Shown: one piece after another, positions 1 to 5,851 of the stretch
How positions within the stretch are numbered: the stretch's first letter is position 1
Layout of the letters: each line of letters opens with the position of its first letter
Source: Pseudomonadota bacterium
GTDB taxonomy: Bacteria; Pseudomonadota; Gammaproteobacteria; Burkholderiales; Ferrovaceae
NCBI GenBank assembly: GCA_021828745.1
Contig: JAJZDE010000062.1
Span: 1-7,448 of the forward strand
Reading direction: 5' to 3'
Length of the DNA: 7,448 bases
Translations under genes and position numbers: made by a program
The notes under the pieces: generated by a model
Seen by the model: the letters and a program-made list of their open reading frames with translations, nothing else
What the model was told of the DNA's origin: nothing
Database searches by the model: none

Positions 1-121
1 GACCCATACCCAGGGAAGGCGCATCGAAGCGGCCCAACGTCTCGGATGGGGAAGAAATACCCTTACCCGTAAAATTCATGCCCTGGGACTGGACAAACTC
101 TGGGGTTCGGCTCCGGATTAA
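1..121 (+). CDS. ntrC: NtrC-type nitrogen response regulator, C-terminal end only (partial)
   Basis: The reading frame enters from the left edge (first full codon at base 2) and stops at TAA 119-121, giving 39 residues. The piece reads THTQG...EAAQRLGWGRNTLTRKI. This is the Fis-type helix-turn-helix that closes NtrC (GlnG), the sigma-54-dependent activator of nitrogen-assimilation genes. The GWGRNTLTRK recognition-helix segment is very typical of NtrC rather than of other sigma-54 activators. The receiver and AAA+ domains lie outside the window, so only the DNA-binding end can be judged. After the helix there is a short tail ending in GSAPD. The stop codon overlaps that of the convergent xth gene, so no separate terminator exists between them. 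Another NtrC-family regulator is possible but less likely. Confidence 0.85.
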   Translation, partial: THTQGRRIEAAQRLGWGRNTLTRKIHALGLDKLWGSAPD

Positions 122-885
122 TCTTCAAACACTGCCCACACGGGCGCGTGATCGGAAGGACGTTCCCATCCGCGCGGCTCCCGATCGATGGTACAGGAAC
201 ACAAGGTGGCTCCCAGTCCCTGGCTGGCCAGCAAATGATCGATGCGCAAGCCCAGATTGCGCCTGAAGGCATTGACCCGGTAATGCCACCAACTGAAGGA
301 CCGCTCTTCCTGGGGAAATTGCCGAAAACAATCCACCAGCCCCAGGGCCTCCAGGGCCTGGAATTTCTCCCGCTCGGGAGGACTGCACAACACTTCCCCG
401 GCCCAGGCCGCCGGATCATGGACGTCCCGGTCTTCCGGCGCAATGTTGTAGTCTCCTGCCACCACCAGGCGGGGATGTCGCACCAGACTGTCCTGCAAAT
501 AGTCATGCAGCGCATCGAACCAGGCAAGTTTGTAAAGGTACTTTTCCGAACCGAGCGATTCGCCATTGGGACAGTACACACTGATCACCCGAATATCGCC
601 AAACGTGGCGGCGATGACCCGTTGCTGGGGATCTTCCCATTTGGGCAGTCCGACCACTTCCTCCACACCGGGTTGCAAGGAGATCAACGCCACCCCGTTA
701 TAGGTTTTCTGTCCCGCCACATGAGCGTGATAGCCCGCCGCCTGAAATTCTTCCCAGGGGAAACGGGCAGTCTCGCACTTGAGTTCCTGCAGGCAAAGCA
801 CATCCGGTTTTTCTTTCTCCAGCCAGTCCAGAACTTGGGATAACCGAACCCGGATGGAATTGACATTCCACGTCGCGATTTTCAA
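118..885 (-). CDS. xth: Exodeoxyribonuclease III
   Basis: This is a 255-residue enzyme of the exonuclease III / AP endonuclease family (endonuclease/exonuclease/phosphatase fold). It incises DNA 5' of abasic sites and removes 3' blocking groups and 3' nucleotides during base-excision repair. Family residues are all visible: N7 in the TWNVNS start, E34 in LQELK (metal ligand), Y104 in VYCPNG, D145 and N147 in GDYNIAPEDRD, W200 in SFSWWHYR, D216 in RIDHLL, and the closing SDHAP with D245 and H246. The length is near the usual 250-270. The start is TTG at 885-883: the MKIATWN start matches the family, no ATG is available there, and GGAGGAG lies 5 nt upstream. The gene is convergent with ntrC, and their stop codons share three bases. 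I see no defect, so an active enzyme is expected. Confidence 0.97.
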   Translation of the reverse strand: MKIATWNVNSIRVRLSQVLDWLEKEKPDVLCLQELKCETARFPWEEFQAAGYHAHVAGQKTYNGVALISLQPGVEEVVGLPKWEDPQQRVIAATFGDIRVISVYCPNGESLGSEKYLYKLAWFDALHDYLQDSLVRHPRLVVAGDYNIAPEDRDVHDPAAWAGEVLCSPPEREKFQALEALGLVDCFRQFPQEERSFSWWHYRVNAFRRNLGLRIDHLLASQGLGATLCSCTIDREPRGWERPSDHAPVWAVFED

Positions 886-890
886 GAAAA

Positions 891-897
891 CTCCTCC
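891..897 (-). promoter_or_regulatory. Strong ribosome binding site that fixes the TTG start of xth
   Basis: On the minus strand GGAGGAG is followed by 5 nt and then TTG. This near-perfect Shine-Dalgarno sequence supports the non-ATG start and probably offsets the weaker initiation from TTG. Confidence 0.8.
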
Positions 898-995
898 ATA
901 TCAGTAGATTGTAACGATTCACCCGCGCCTGCAGAAGACCATGAACACCCCACAGGACAGGGTGGTTTTACCCCCAGCCTTCAACCGCATGTTGT

Positions 996-1012
996 AAATA
1001 TGATACATATTT
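996..1012. promoter_or_regulatory. 17-nt palindrome, candidate operator
   Basis: AAATATG and CATATTT form perfect 7-bp arms around a 3-nt ATA centre. The centre, near 1004, lies about 42-43 nt upstream of the start point predicted from the extended -10 at 1030-1040. That is where class II activators usually sit. It lies between the divergent xth and barrel-protein genes and could act on either. It does not match Fur, FNR or CRP consensus well, and AT-rich DNA gives such dyads by chance, so the regulator is unknown. Confidence 0.4.
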
Positions 1013-1029
1013 CCCAATTATGGAGAATT

Positions 1030-1040
1030 TGTGTCATAAT
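1030..1040 (+). promoter_or_regulatory. Extended -10 promoter for the outer-membrane barrel gene
   Basis: TGTGTCATAAT matches the extended -10 form TRTGn followed by a hexamer one base from TATAAT. No good -35 is seen; the best candidate, TTCCCA at 1011-1016, is weak. A start point near 1047 would give a leader of about 60 nt before the ATG at 1107. The surrounding stretch 985-1045 is clearly more AT-rich than the rest of the window. A TTGACC at 1050-1055 with TAGAAT at 1070-1075 has only a 14-nt spacer and is less likely. Confidence 0.5.
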
Positions 1041-1106
1041 TGTTACAGTTTGACCCCTTTCGTTGACTGTAGAATTCGTAAACCTTAACCACCCAGGAGC
1101 ACTCAA

Positions 1107-1658
1107 ATGTTCAAAAAAGCACTTCTCGTTACTTCCCTGGTATCCGTTTCCTTGTCGGCCATGGCCGATGGGAGCAGCTGGATCAATGACTATGCCGGTG
1201 TTTCCCTTGGCTCCGCCACTTCACCCAACCCCGGTGTGGGCAACAACGCCAACGCCAACGTAGGTGAAACCGGTTCCGCGTACCGCGTGTTCGCCGGTCA
1301 CGAATTTACCCAGAATTTCGGTATTGAAACACAGTACAACCATTACCATGGGTTCGGTGGAAACGCGGCGGATGGGTCAGCCCACTCCTTCGATCTGTTG
1401 GGAACGGGGACCTACTACTTCGACCGTGCCAACACCATCGGCCTGGTGGGCAAAGCCGGTTTCAATTACGCGACAGTCGGCTCCTACGGTCTGACCAACG
1501 GCGGGTTTGGCTGGGTTTATGGCGCAGGACTGCGTTATAACGTCTCCCGTCAGTTCGACATTCGCGCCGACTATCAGCGCGACCAGTTGGGCTACACCAA
1601 CAACTATTTCAGCAACGCAGAAAACACCTACACCATCGGTGCTGCTTACCACTTCTAA
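1107..1658 (+). CDS. Small outer-membrane beta-barrel protein
   Basis: This 183-residue protein has a clear Sec signal peptide: MFKK, a hydrophobic stretch at about residues 5-17, then SAMA with cleavage after A20. The mature part is a chain of alternating polar/aromatic segments typical of OmpA-like or OMP_b-brl eight-stranded barrels, for example FDLLGTGTYYF, WVYGAGLRYNV and FDIRADYQRD. The last strand ends in the C-terminal phenylalanine (GAAYHF) that the Bam machinery recognises. There is no OmpA-type peptidoglycan-binding domain. A loop rich in N, G and A (about residues 35-55) probably faces outward. AGGAG at 1095-1099 lies 7 nt before the ATG. The gene appears monocistronic, with its own promoter region and a strong terminator just after the stop. 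Its ligand or role is not evident; a structural or stress-related porin-like protein is possible. Confidence 0.88.
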   Translation: MFKKALLVTSLVSVSLSAMADGSSWINDYAGVSLGSATSPNPGVGNNANANVGETGSAYRVFAGHEFTQNFGIETQYNHYHGFGGNAADGSAHSFDLLGTGTYYFDRANTIGLVGKAGFNYATVGSYGLTNGGFGWVYGAGLRYNVSRQFDIRADYQRDQLGYTNNYFSNAENTYTIGAAYHF

Positions 1659-1672
1659 ATCGTAGCACCCCG

Positions 1673-1711
1673 ATTCGGGCCAGGTCAGCGATGACCTGGC
1701 CCGAATTTTTT
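1673..1711 (+). terminator. Strong rho-independent terminator of the barrel gene
   Basis: A perfect 15-bp stem (1673-1687 paired with 1692-1706) closes on a GCGA loop, which fits the stable GNRA tetraloop class, and is followed by six T (1706-1711). It begins 15 nt after the stop codon. On the minus strand no U-rich run follows the hairpin, so canonical termination is expected mainly for rightward transcription, though the stem could also protect the slp mRNA 3' end. Confidence 0.95.
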
Positions 1712-2255
1712 ACCAGGGCATGCCAATGTCAGGACCCATCCATGGGGTCATCGGTCCATCCATGACAGGATCTCCGAAGGGACTCATCCCATAGTACATG
1801 CCGGAATTATCCATGGGCACATCCTTCGGCCACAGATAGACGACATCCGCAGCCACACGCGGGAAGATGTAGCGCATGTCACCCACTTTTCCGATGGTCG
1901 GCACCTGGAGCGTGCCCGTTACGGTAATCTGTCTCTTCACGGAATAAATGGACGGATCGAAGAAGCCATGGGCACAGGCGATGAATCGCCCGTCCGAATG
2001 ATCATCATCCATGGGGCGACCCGAATCATCCAGGGTGTGACTCACGACATGAAAACACGTATCGGTCTTTCCTGGCCTGACCCCTTCGATCACCCCACCC
2101 CAGCGCACTTTTTCACCCACGACACCGGGGTCGTCCTGAGCCGTGCGGGGCAGGATGGGAACGAAGTCATTTCCCGCCAGAGGCGCCGGAGGCGTACTGG
2201 CACAGGAGGCCAGGCCAACCGTCAGGCCCGTCAATAATAAAAGTTTGAACCGCAT
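1710..2255 (-). CDS. slp: Slp-family outer-membrane lipoprotein
   Basis: This 181-residue protein starts MRFKLLLL and has a lipobox L-A-S-C with the acylated cysteine at C18. The +2 residue is Ala, so sorting to the outer membrane is expected. The core matches the Slp family (starvation-inducible lipoproteins): WGGVIEGV at 52-59, SGRP at 78-81, DGRFIA at 88-93, GFFDPSIY at 97-104 and ITVTGTL at 110-116. The molecular function of this family is not well known. Two unusual traits are cysteines C67 and C94 in the core, which could form a disulfide in the periplasm, and a Pro/Gly/Met-rich tail (148-181) with seven methionines. The start is preferred over an in-frame ATG 93 nt upstream because it puts the signal peptide at the N-terminus and has GGAG 3 nt (and GGGGGA about 10 nt) upstream. 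The stop codon lies in the T tract of the convergent gene's terminator. The symbol is at family level only. Confidence 0.88.
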   Translation of the reverse strand: MRFKLLLLTGLTVGLASCASTPPAPLAGNDFVPILPRTAQDDPGVVGEKVRWGGVIEGVRPGKTDTCFHVVSHTLDDSGRPMDDDHSDGRFIACAHGFFDPSIYSVKRQITVTGTLQVPTIGKVGDMRYIFPRVAADVVYLWPKDVPMDNSGMYYGMSPFGDPVMDGPMTPWMGPDIGMPW

Positions 2256-2487
2256 GATCTCCGCTTCCCCCTCATAAACTTGATTGAAATGGGTCAATCC
2301 ACTCATCAGGGAGGTTCGGCAGCACCGATCGCCCAGGCCGACATCCACCCTGTGCCGGACATTCTACCGTCTTGCCCGTTTCACGAGTTGTTACAAATAG
2401 GCCCTTCCCATTCTCCCTGACTGGGCAAACAGGGGTGCGCGGAGCCGTAGACTGAACGCCGTCTTCAAATCAGGTCCGGACACAGGA
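2256..2487. other. Divergent intergenic region between slp and yqgE
   Basis: No gene is supported here; the in-frame upstream extension of slp (2256-2348) lacks family similarity. It must hold the slp promoter on the minus strand. The best match is TTGACC (2297-2292) with TATGAG (2276-2271) at a 15-nt spacer, which is poor. An inverted repeat (2282-2299) overlaps that -35. A 9-nt palindrome TTGTTACAA lies at 2388-2396. Confidence 0.5.
2282..2299. promoter_or_regulatory. Inverted repeat upstream of slp, candidate operator
   Basis: GATTGA and TCAATC form perfect 6-bp arms around a 6-nt AATGGG centre, 27 nt upstream of the slp start codon. It overlaps the only -35-like hexamer seen for slp, so a bound protein could repress. 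No regulator can be named, and chance occurrence is possible. Confidence 0.3.
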
Positions 2488-2488
2488 A

Positions 2489-2499
2489 TGTGCGATAAT
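2489..2499 (+). promoter_or_regulatory. Extended -10 promoter of the yqgE-ruvX-pyrBC' operon
   Basis: TGTGCGATAAT matches TRTGn plus a hexamer one base from TATAAT. Transcription would start about 7 nt downstream, at or next to the A of the yqgE ATG at 2506, giving a leaderless message. No convincing -35 is found upstream, as is common for extended -10 promoters. The same TGTG-n-(C/G)ATAAT layout is seen before the barrel gene at 1030-1040. Confidence 0.45.
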
Positions 2500-2505
2500 C
2501 GCCCC

Positions 2506-3066
2506 ATGGAAACGATCAACTTCACCCATCATTTTCTCATCGCCATGCCTTCGTTGCAGGATGCCAACTTTTCCGGCACCCTGACCTACATCTGTCGGCA
2601 CGATGAGCAGGGCGCCATGGGCCTGATCATCAACCGTCCGATGGACATGAACCTGAAAAATCTGTTTGGCCAGATCGCGCTCACTGCCAGCAACGAAGAT
2701 GTGTCCACCCAACCGGTCTATCTGGGCGGACCGGTCCAGACCGACCGTGGGTTCGTTCTCCATACCCCCATGGGCACATGGCGTTCCACCTTGCGCATCA
2801 ACGACGAATTTGGACTCACCACTTCCCGCGACATTCTGGAACAACTGGCCCTCGGCCATGGTCCTGAATACATGCTCATCGCCCTGGGCTATGCAGGATG
2901 GGAAGCCGGGCAACTGGAAAACGAAATCAAGCGGAACAATTGGCTGTCCGTCCCTGCAGACCCTCATATTCTCTTCACGCTCCCTGCAGAACAACGTTTC
3001 AATGCAGCACTGGCGTTACTGGGTGTCAATCTGACCTATCTCTCCGAGGAAGCCGGGCATGCCTGA
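2506..3066 (+). CDS. yqgE: YqgE/AlgH family protein (UPF0301)
   Basis: This 186-residue protein belongs to the YqgE/AlgH family (DUF179), small soluble proteins of uncertain function often encoded next to ruvX. Family blocks are present in order: HHFLIAMPSL at 8-17, GAMGLIINRP at 36-45, PVYLGGPVQTDRGFVLH at 70-86, TSRDILE at 106-112 and ALGYAGWEAGQLE at 126-138. The start at 2506 gives METINFTHHF, matching the family N-terminus and length (E. coli YqgE has about 187 residues). An in-frame ATG at 2488 would add six residues, but its AGGA touches the ATG and it falls inside the extended -10. No Shine-Dalgarno stands at a proper distance from 2506, in keeping with leaderless translation. It is the first gene of the operon; its stop overlaps the ruvX start by 8 nt. 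Its family and position argue against a direct role in pyrimidine synthesis. Confidence 0.93.
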   Translation: METINFTHHFLIAMPSLQDANFSGTLTYICRHDEQGAMGLIINRPMDMNLKNLFGQIALTASNEDVSTQPVYLGGPVQTDRGFVLHTPMGTWRSTLRINDEFGLTTSRDILEQLALGHGPEYMLIALGYAGWEAGQLENEIKRNNWLSVPADPHILFTLPAEQRFNAALALLGVNLTYLSEEAGHA

Positions 3067-3559
3067 TCCGGAAGGCGCCGTTCTGGCCTTCGACTATGGC
3101 ACGCGTTTTATCGGAGTGGCTTGGGGAGAGCGCCGCAGTCGGGTCTGCCGTCCGCTCGCTTCCCTGGAATGCCGCACCCGCGCCCAGCGCTGGGAATCCA
3201 TTCATGCCCTCATTCGGGAATGGACACCGGGTTTGCTGCTGGTGGGACTGGCCCTGAATTCGGAAGGTCAGGAACAAACCACGACCCGTCAGTGTCGTAA
3301 TTTCGCTCGCGACCTGTACCGTCACACCCATTTGCCCGTGACCCTCATCGATGAGCGCTATACCTCGCTGGAAGCCGACCAGCAGTTGCGGGCTGCCGGG
3401 GTTCCGAGCACACAACGTCGCAGCAGGGAGCATGCGCTGGCCGCCACCTTGCTCCTGGAAGATTATTTTGGTCTGTCCGTCGAGCAGCAAAACGCTTTAT
3501 GCTCTTCTGAACGCACTGATTTTTTTATTACTCTTGATGCCGAGGTTACCGATGTTTAA
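3059..3559 (+). CDS. ruvX: RuvX/YqgF-type putative Holliday junction resolvase (pre-16S rRNA nuclease)
   Basis: This 166-residue protein has the RNase H-like YqgF fold. The family is linked to processing of the pre-16S rRNA 5' end and to Holliday junction resolution. Visible blocks are [15 protein letters not shown] (9-23, catalytic D12), [11 protein letters not shown] (60-70), LIDERYTS (97-103... catalytic E99) and [15 protein letters not shown] (123-137). In the last block the acidic residue normally found (as in E. coli KVDSASA) is replaced by H125, so one of three metal-binding residues seems lost; E124 next to it might substitute. The protein also runs about 28 residues past the usual end, with a tail of no recognised domain. 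GAGGAA at 3046-3051 lies 7 nt before the ATG. The gene overlaps yqgE by 8 nt and pyrB by 8 nt, suggesting translational coupling. Identity is sure; activity is not. Confidence 0.92.
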   Translation: MPDPEGAVLAFDYGTRFIGVAWGERRSRVCRPLASLECRTRAQRWESIHALIREWTPGLLLVGLALNSEGQEQTTTRQCRNFARDLYRHTHLPVTLIDERYTSLEADQQLRAAGVPSTQRRSREHALAATLLLEDYFGLSVEQQNALCSSERTDFFITLDAEVTDV

Positions 3560-4517
3560 TCCTCAACTCACCCCCGAAGGTCACCTCAAGCATCTTCTGA
3601 CCATAGAAGGCCTGCCACCCGCCATTCTCTTCCAGATTCTCGACCGCGCCACAGAGTTCGAGGCCGTGGCCCGCCAGGAAGTCAAGAAGGTCCCCCATCT
3701 TCAGGGGAAATCCGTCTTCAATCTATTTTTTGAGGCATCCACACGTACCCGCACCACTTTTGAAATTGCAGCCAAGCGGTTGTCCGCCGACGTCATCAAT
3801 CTGAATGTCAGTTCCTCCAGTCAAAGCAAGGGAGAAACCCTGCTCGATACGGTGGACAATCTGTCCGCCATGCAGGCAGACATGTTCGTGGTACGCCATG
3901 CCGAAAGTGGCGCTGCACACCTGATCGCCAGTCATGTCGGACCCGATATCCATGTCATCAACGCTGGGGACGGACGCCATGCCCATCCTACCCAGGCGCT
4001 TTTGGACATGTATACCATCCGCCACTTCAAGAAGCGCTTTGAAAATCTGCGGGTGGCCATCGTCGGGGATGTCCTGCATTCGCGGGTGGCCCGCTCCCAG
4101 ATTCACGCCCTGACGACCCTGCAGGTTCCGGAAGTACGTGTCATCGGTCCGAAAACCCTGATACCGCGCAATGTGGAGCGTCTGGGGGTACGGGTCTACC
4201 ACGATATGGTCCAGGGCCTCAAGGGCGTGGACGTGGTCATCATGTTGCGCCTCCAGAATGAACGGATGAATGGCGCACTCCTGCCCAGCCGGGATGAATA
4301 CTTCAAATACTATGGGCTGACCCCCGCCAAATTGGCTCATGCCCGGCCGGATGCCATCGTCATGCACCCGGGCCCCATGAACCGGGGCGTGGAGATTCAT
4401 TCGGATGTCGCCGACGGAGTCCAGTCCGTGATCCTGAAACAGGTCACCTTTGGCATTGCCGTACGCATGGCCGTCATGTCCCTGCTGGCCGCCCCTGCGC
4501 CACACTCTGCCGCTTGA
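3552..4517 (+). CDS. pyrB: Aspartate carbamoyltransferase catalytic subunit
   Basis: PyrB joins carbamoyl phosphate and L-aspartate to make N-carbamoyl-aspartate, the committed step of pyrimidine synthesis, in the cytosol. The 321-residue protein keeps all key elements: STRTR at 63-67 (carbamoyl-phosphate binding), SKGE with K93, [10 protein letters not shown] at 139-148, [11 protein letters not shown] at 172-182, the aspartate-domain RLQNER at 233-238 and [11 protein letters not shown] at 272-282. The sequence resembles the Pseudomonas-type class A enzyme, which works in a complex with PyrC'. The start at 3552 has GAGG 6 nt upstream and gives MFNPQL. An in-frame ATG at 3537 lacks such a site, and ATG 3351 lies deep in ruvX. 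It overlaps ruvX by 8 nt and is followed 13 nt later by pyrC'. No pyrR or pyrI is present nearby, so feedback may act directly on the PyrB-PyrC' complex. Confidence 0.97.
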   Translation: MFNPQLTPEGHLKHLLTIEGLPPAILFQILDRATEFEAVARQEVKKVPHLQGKSVFNLFFEASTRTRTTFEIAAKRLSADVINLNVSSSSQSKGETLLDTVDNLSAMQADMFVVRHAESGAAHLIASHVGPDIHVINAGDGRHAHPTQALLDMYTIRHFKKRFENLRVAIVGDVLHSRVARSQIHALTTLQVPEVRVIGPKTLIPRNVERLGVRVYHDMVQGLKGVDVVIMLRLQNERMNGALLPSRDEYFKYYGLTPAKLAHARPDAIVMHPGPMNRGVEIHSDVADGVQSVILKQVTFGIAVRMAVMSLLAAPAPHSAA

Positions 4518-4530
4518 ACGAGGATTTTTC

Positions 4531-5814
4531 ATGAAAATTCATATCACCCAAGGCCGCGTCATCGATCCCGTCACGCAGCGGGACTCCCAGAGTGACCTGT
4601 TCATTGCTGCGGGCAAAATCGTCGCTCTCGAACGTTGCCCTGCCGGATTTACCCCCAATCGGGTGATCGATGCCCGTGGCAAGATCGTCATGCCCGGACT
4701 GGTGGATCTGGCCGCCCGTTTGCGCGAACCGGGCTATGAATATCTGGCCACTTTGGAAAGCGAGATGGTTGCCGCCACGGTAGGGGGAGTCACCAGTCTC
4801 TCGTGCCCCCCGGACACCGACCCGCCCCTGGATGAGCCCGGTTTGGTTGAAATGCTCAAACACCGTGCCCATGGCCGGGAGCAAACCAACGTCTATCCCC
4901 TGGGCGCCCTGACCCAGCAACTCCAGGGCCTTCGCCTGACCGAGATGGGGGAATTATATGATGCAGGCTGCATTGCCTTCTCCCAGGCCAATGCCCCTCT
5001 GCTGGATACCCAGGTCCTGTTGCGCGCCCTGGATTACGCCACCACTTTTGGATTCACCGTCTGGTTACAACCCCAGGATGCCTATCTGGCGCGCGATGGG
5101 GTGGCTCACGACGGCGAAGTGGCCAGTCGCCTGGGATTGCCCGCCATACCCACCTGCGCCGAAACCATTGCTGTGAACACGATCCTGCAACTGGTCCGAG
5201 AAACCGGCGCGCGCGTCCATTTGTGCCGCCTTTCCAGTGCCAGCGGTGTGGATCTGGTCCGTGCGGCCAAGAAAGAGGGGTTGCCGGTCACCTGCGACAT
5301 CTCCATCAACCACCTGCACCTCACAGAACATGACATTGGTTATTTCAATGCCCATTGCCGGCTGATCCCCCCCCTCCGCAGCGTGCGCGATCGAGCCGCC
5401 CTGTGCGCCGGTCTGGTGGATGGAACCATCGACGCATTGGTCTCCGATCACGCGCCCGTGGATGTAGACGCCAAGCAACTCCCCTTCGAAGCCGCCGAAC
5501 CCGGGGCCACGGGCCTGGAACTGCTGCTGCCGCTCACCCTGGCCTGGGCGCGATCCCAGGCCCTGCCGCTGGTCACGGCCCTGGCACGAATCACCTCAGC
5601 ACCCGCCAAAATCCTGGGCATCCCTGCGGGACAACTGAGCCCCGGCCAACCCGCCGACCTGTGTATCTTCGATCCGGAACGGGAATGGGCCGTCACCCCA
5701 AAAAACCTTAAAAGTCAGGGCAAAAATACGCCGTTCCTCAATCACCTCATGCAAGGTAAAGTCAGTCACACCCTGGTGGGCGGCTTCATCATCCATGAGG
5801 ATGCCCGCGCCTGA
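4531..5814 (+). CDS. pyrC': Dihydroorotase-like PyrC' (probably non-catalytic partner of PyrB)
   Basis: This 427-residue protein has the amidohydrolase/dihydroorotase layout, but the metal site is degraded. Active enzymes read D-x-H-V-H-L-R-E-P-G; here residues 59-68 read DLAARLREPG, so both histidines are lost (A61, R63). The later HxCH block is HLCR (R233), the usual PHHL is INHL (N260), and MPNTNP is PPDTDP at 93-98. SDHAP with D306 remains. This is the pattern known from Pseudomonas PyrC', an inactive homologue needed for assembly of the PyrB dodecamer. The role here follows by inference from adjacency to pyrB and shared lost residues. The start at 4531 has GAGGA 6 nt upstream and begins MKIHITQGRVIDP; an in-frame ATG at 4450 lies within pyrB. 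A working dihydroorotase must be encoded elsewhere. A C8 run lies at 5367-5374, in frame. Confidence 0.93.
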   Translation: MKIHITQGRVIDPVTQRDSQSDLFIAAGKIVALERCPAGFTPNRVIDARGKIVMPGLVDLAARLREPGYEYLATLESEMVAATVGGVTSLSCPPDTDPPLDEPGLVEMLKHRAHGREQTNVYPLGALTQQLQGLRLTEMGELYDAGCIAFSQANAPLLDTQVLLRALDYATTFGFTVWLQPQDAYLARDGVAHDGEVASRLGLPAIPTCAETIAVNTILQLVRETGARVHLCRLSSASGVDLVRAAKKEGLPVTCDISINHLHLTEHDIGYFNAHCRLIPPLRSVRDRAALCAGLVDGTIDALVSDHAPVDVDAKQLPFEAAEPGATGLELLLPLTLAWARSQALPLVTALARITSAPAKILGIPAGQLSPGQPADLCIFDPEREWAVTPKNLKSQGKNTPFLNHLMQGKVSHTLVGGFIIHEDARA

Positions 5815-5851
5815 CCCACGATTTCTTCTTTATTTTCCGGACTCCCTTATC

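Noticed and set aside
148..843. 231-codon plus-strand frame across xth
   Set aside because: It lies wholly antisense to xth, which shows all exonuclease III active-site motifs.
970..985. Small GGGT/ACCC hairpin between xth and the barrel gene as a terminator
   Set aside because: The genes diverge here, so no terminator is needed, and the stem is only 4 bp.
2256..2348. Longer slp start at 2348
   Set aside because: It would bury the signal peptide and lipobox 31 residues inside the protein.
3351..3551. Upstream start for pyrB at ATG 3351 or 3537
   Set aside because: These would add residues encoded by ruvX in another frame; the family N-terminus and GAGG spacing favour 3552.
4450..4530. Upstream start for pyrC' at ATG 4450
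   Set aside because: It lies within pyrB; the dihydroorotase-like N-terminus and GAGGA site favour 4531.
3723..4532. 269-codon minus-strand frame across pyrB
   Set aside because: Shadow of pyrB; composition is that of a reversed coding strand and no motif is seen.
5359..5376. C-rich tract in pyrC' as a possible frameshift
   Set aside because: The frame continues with matching family sequence on both sides, so the gene is intact.
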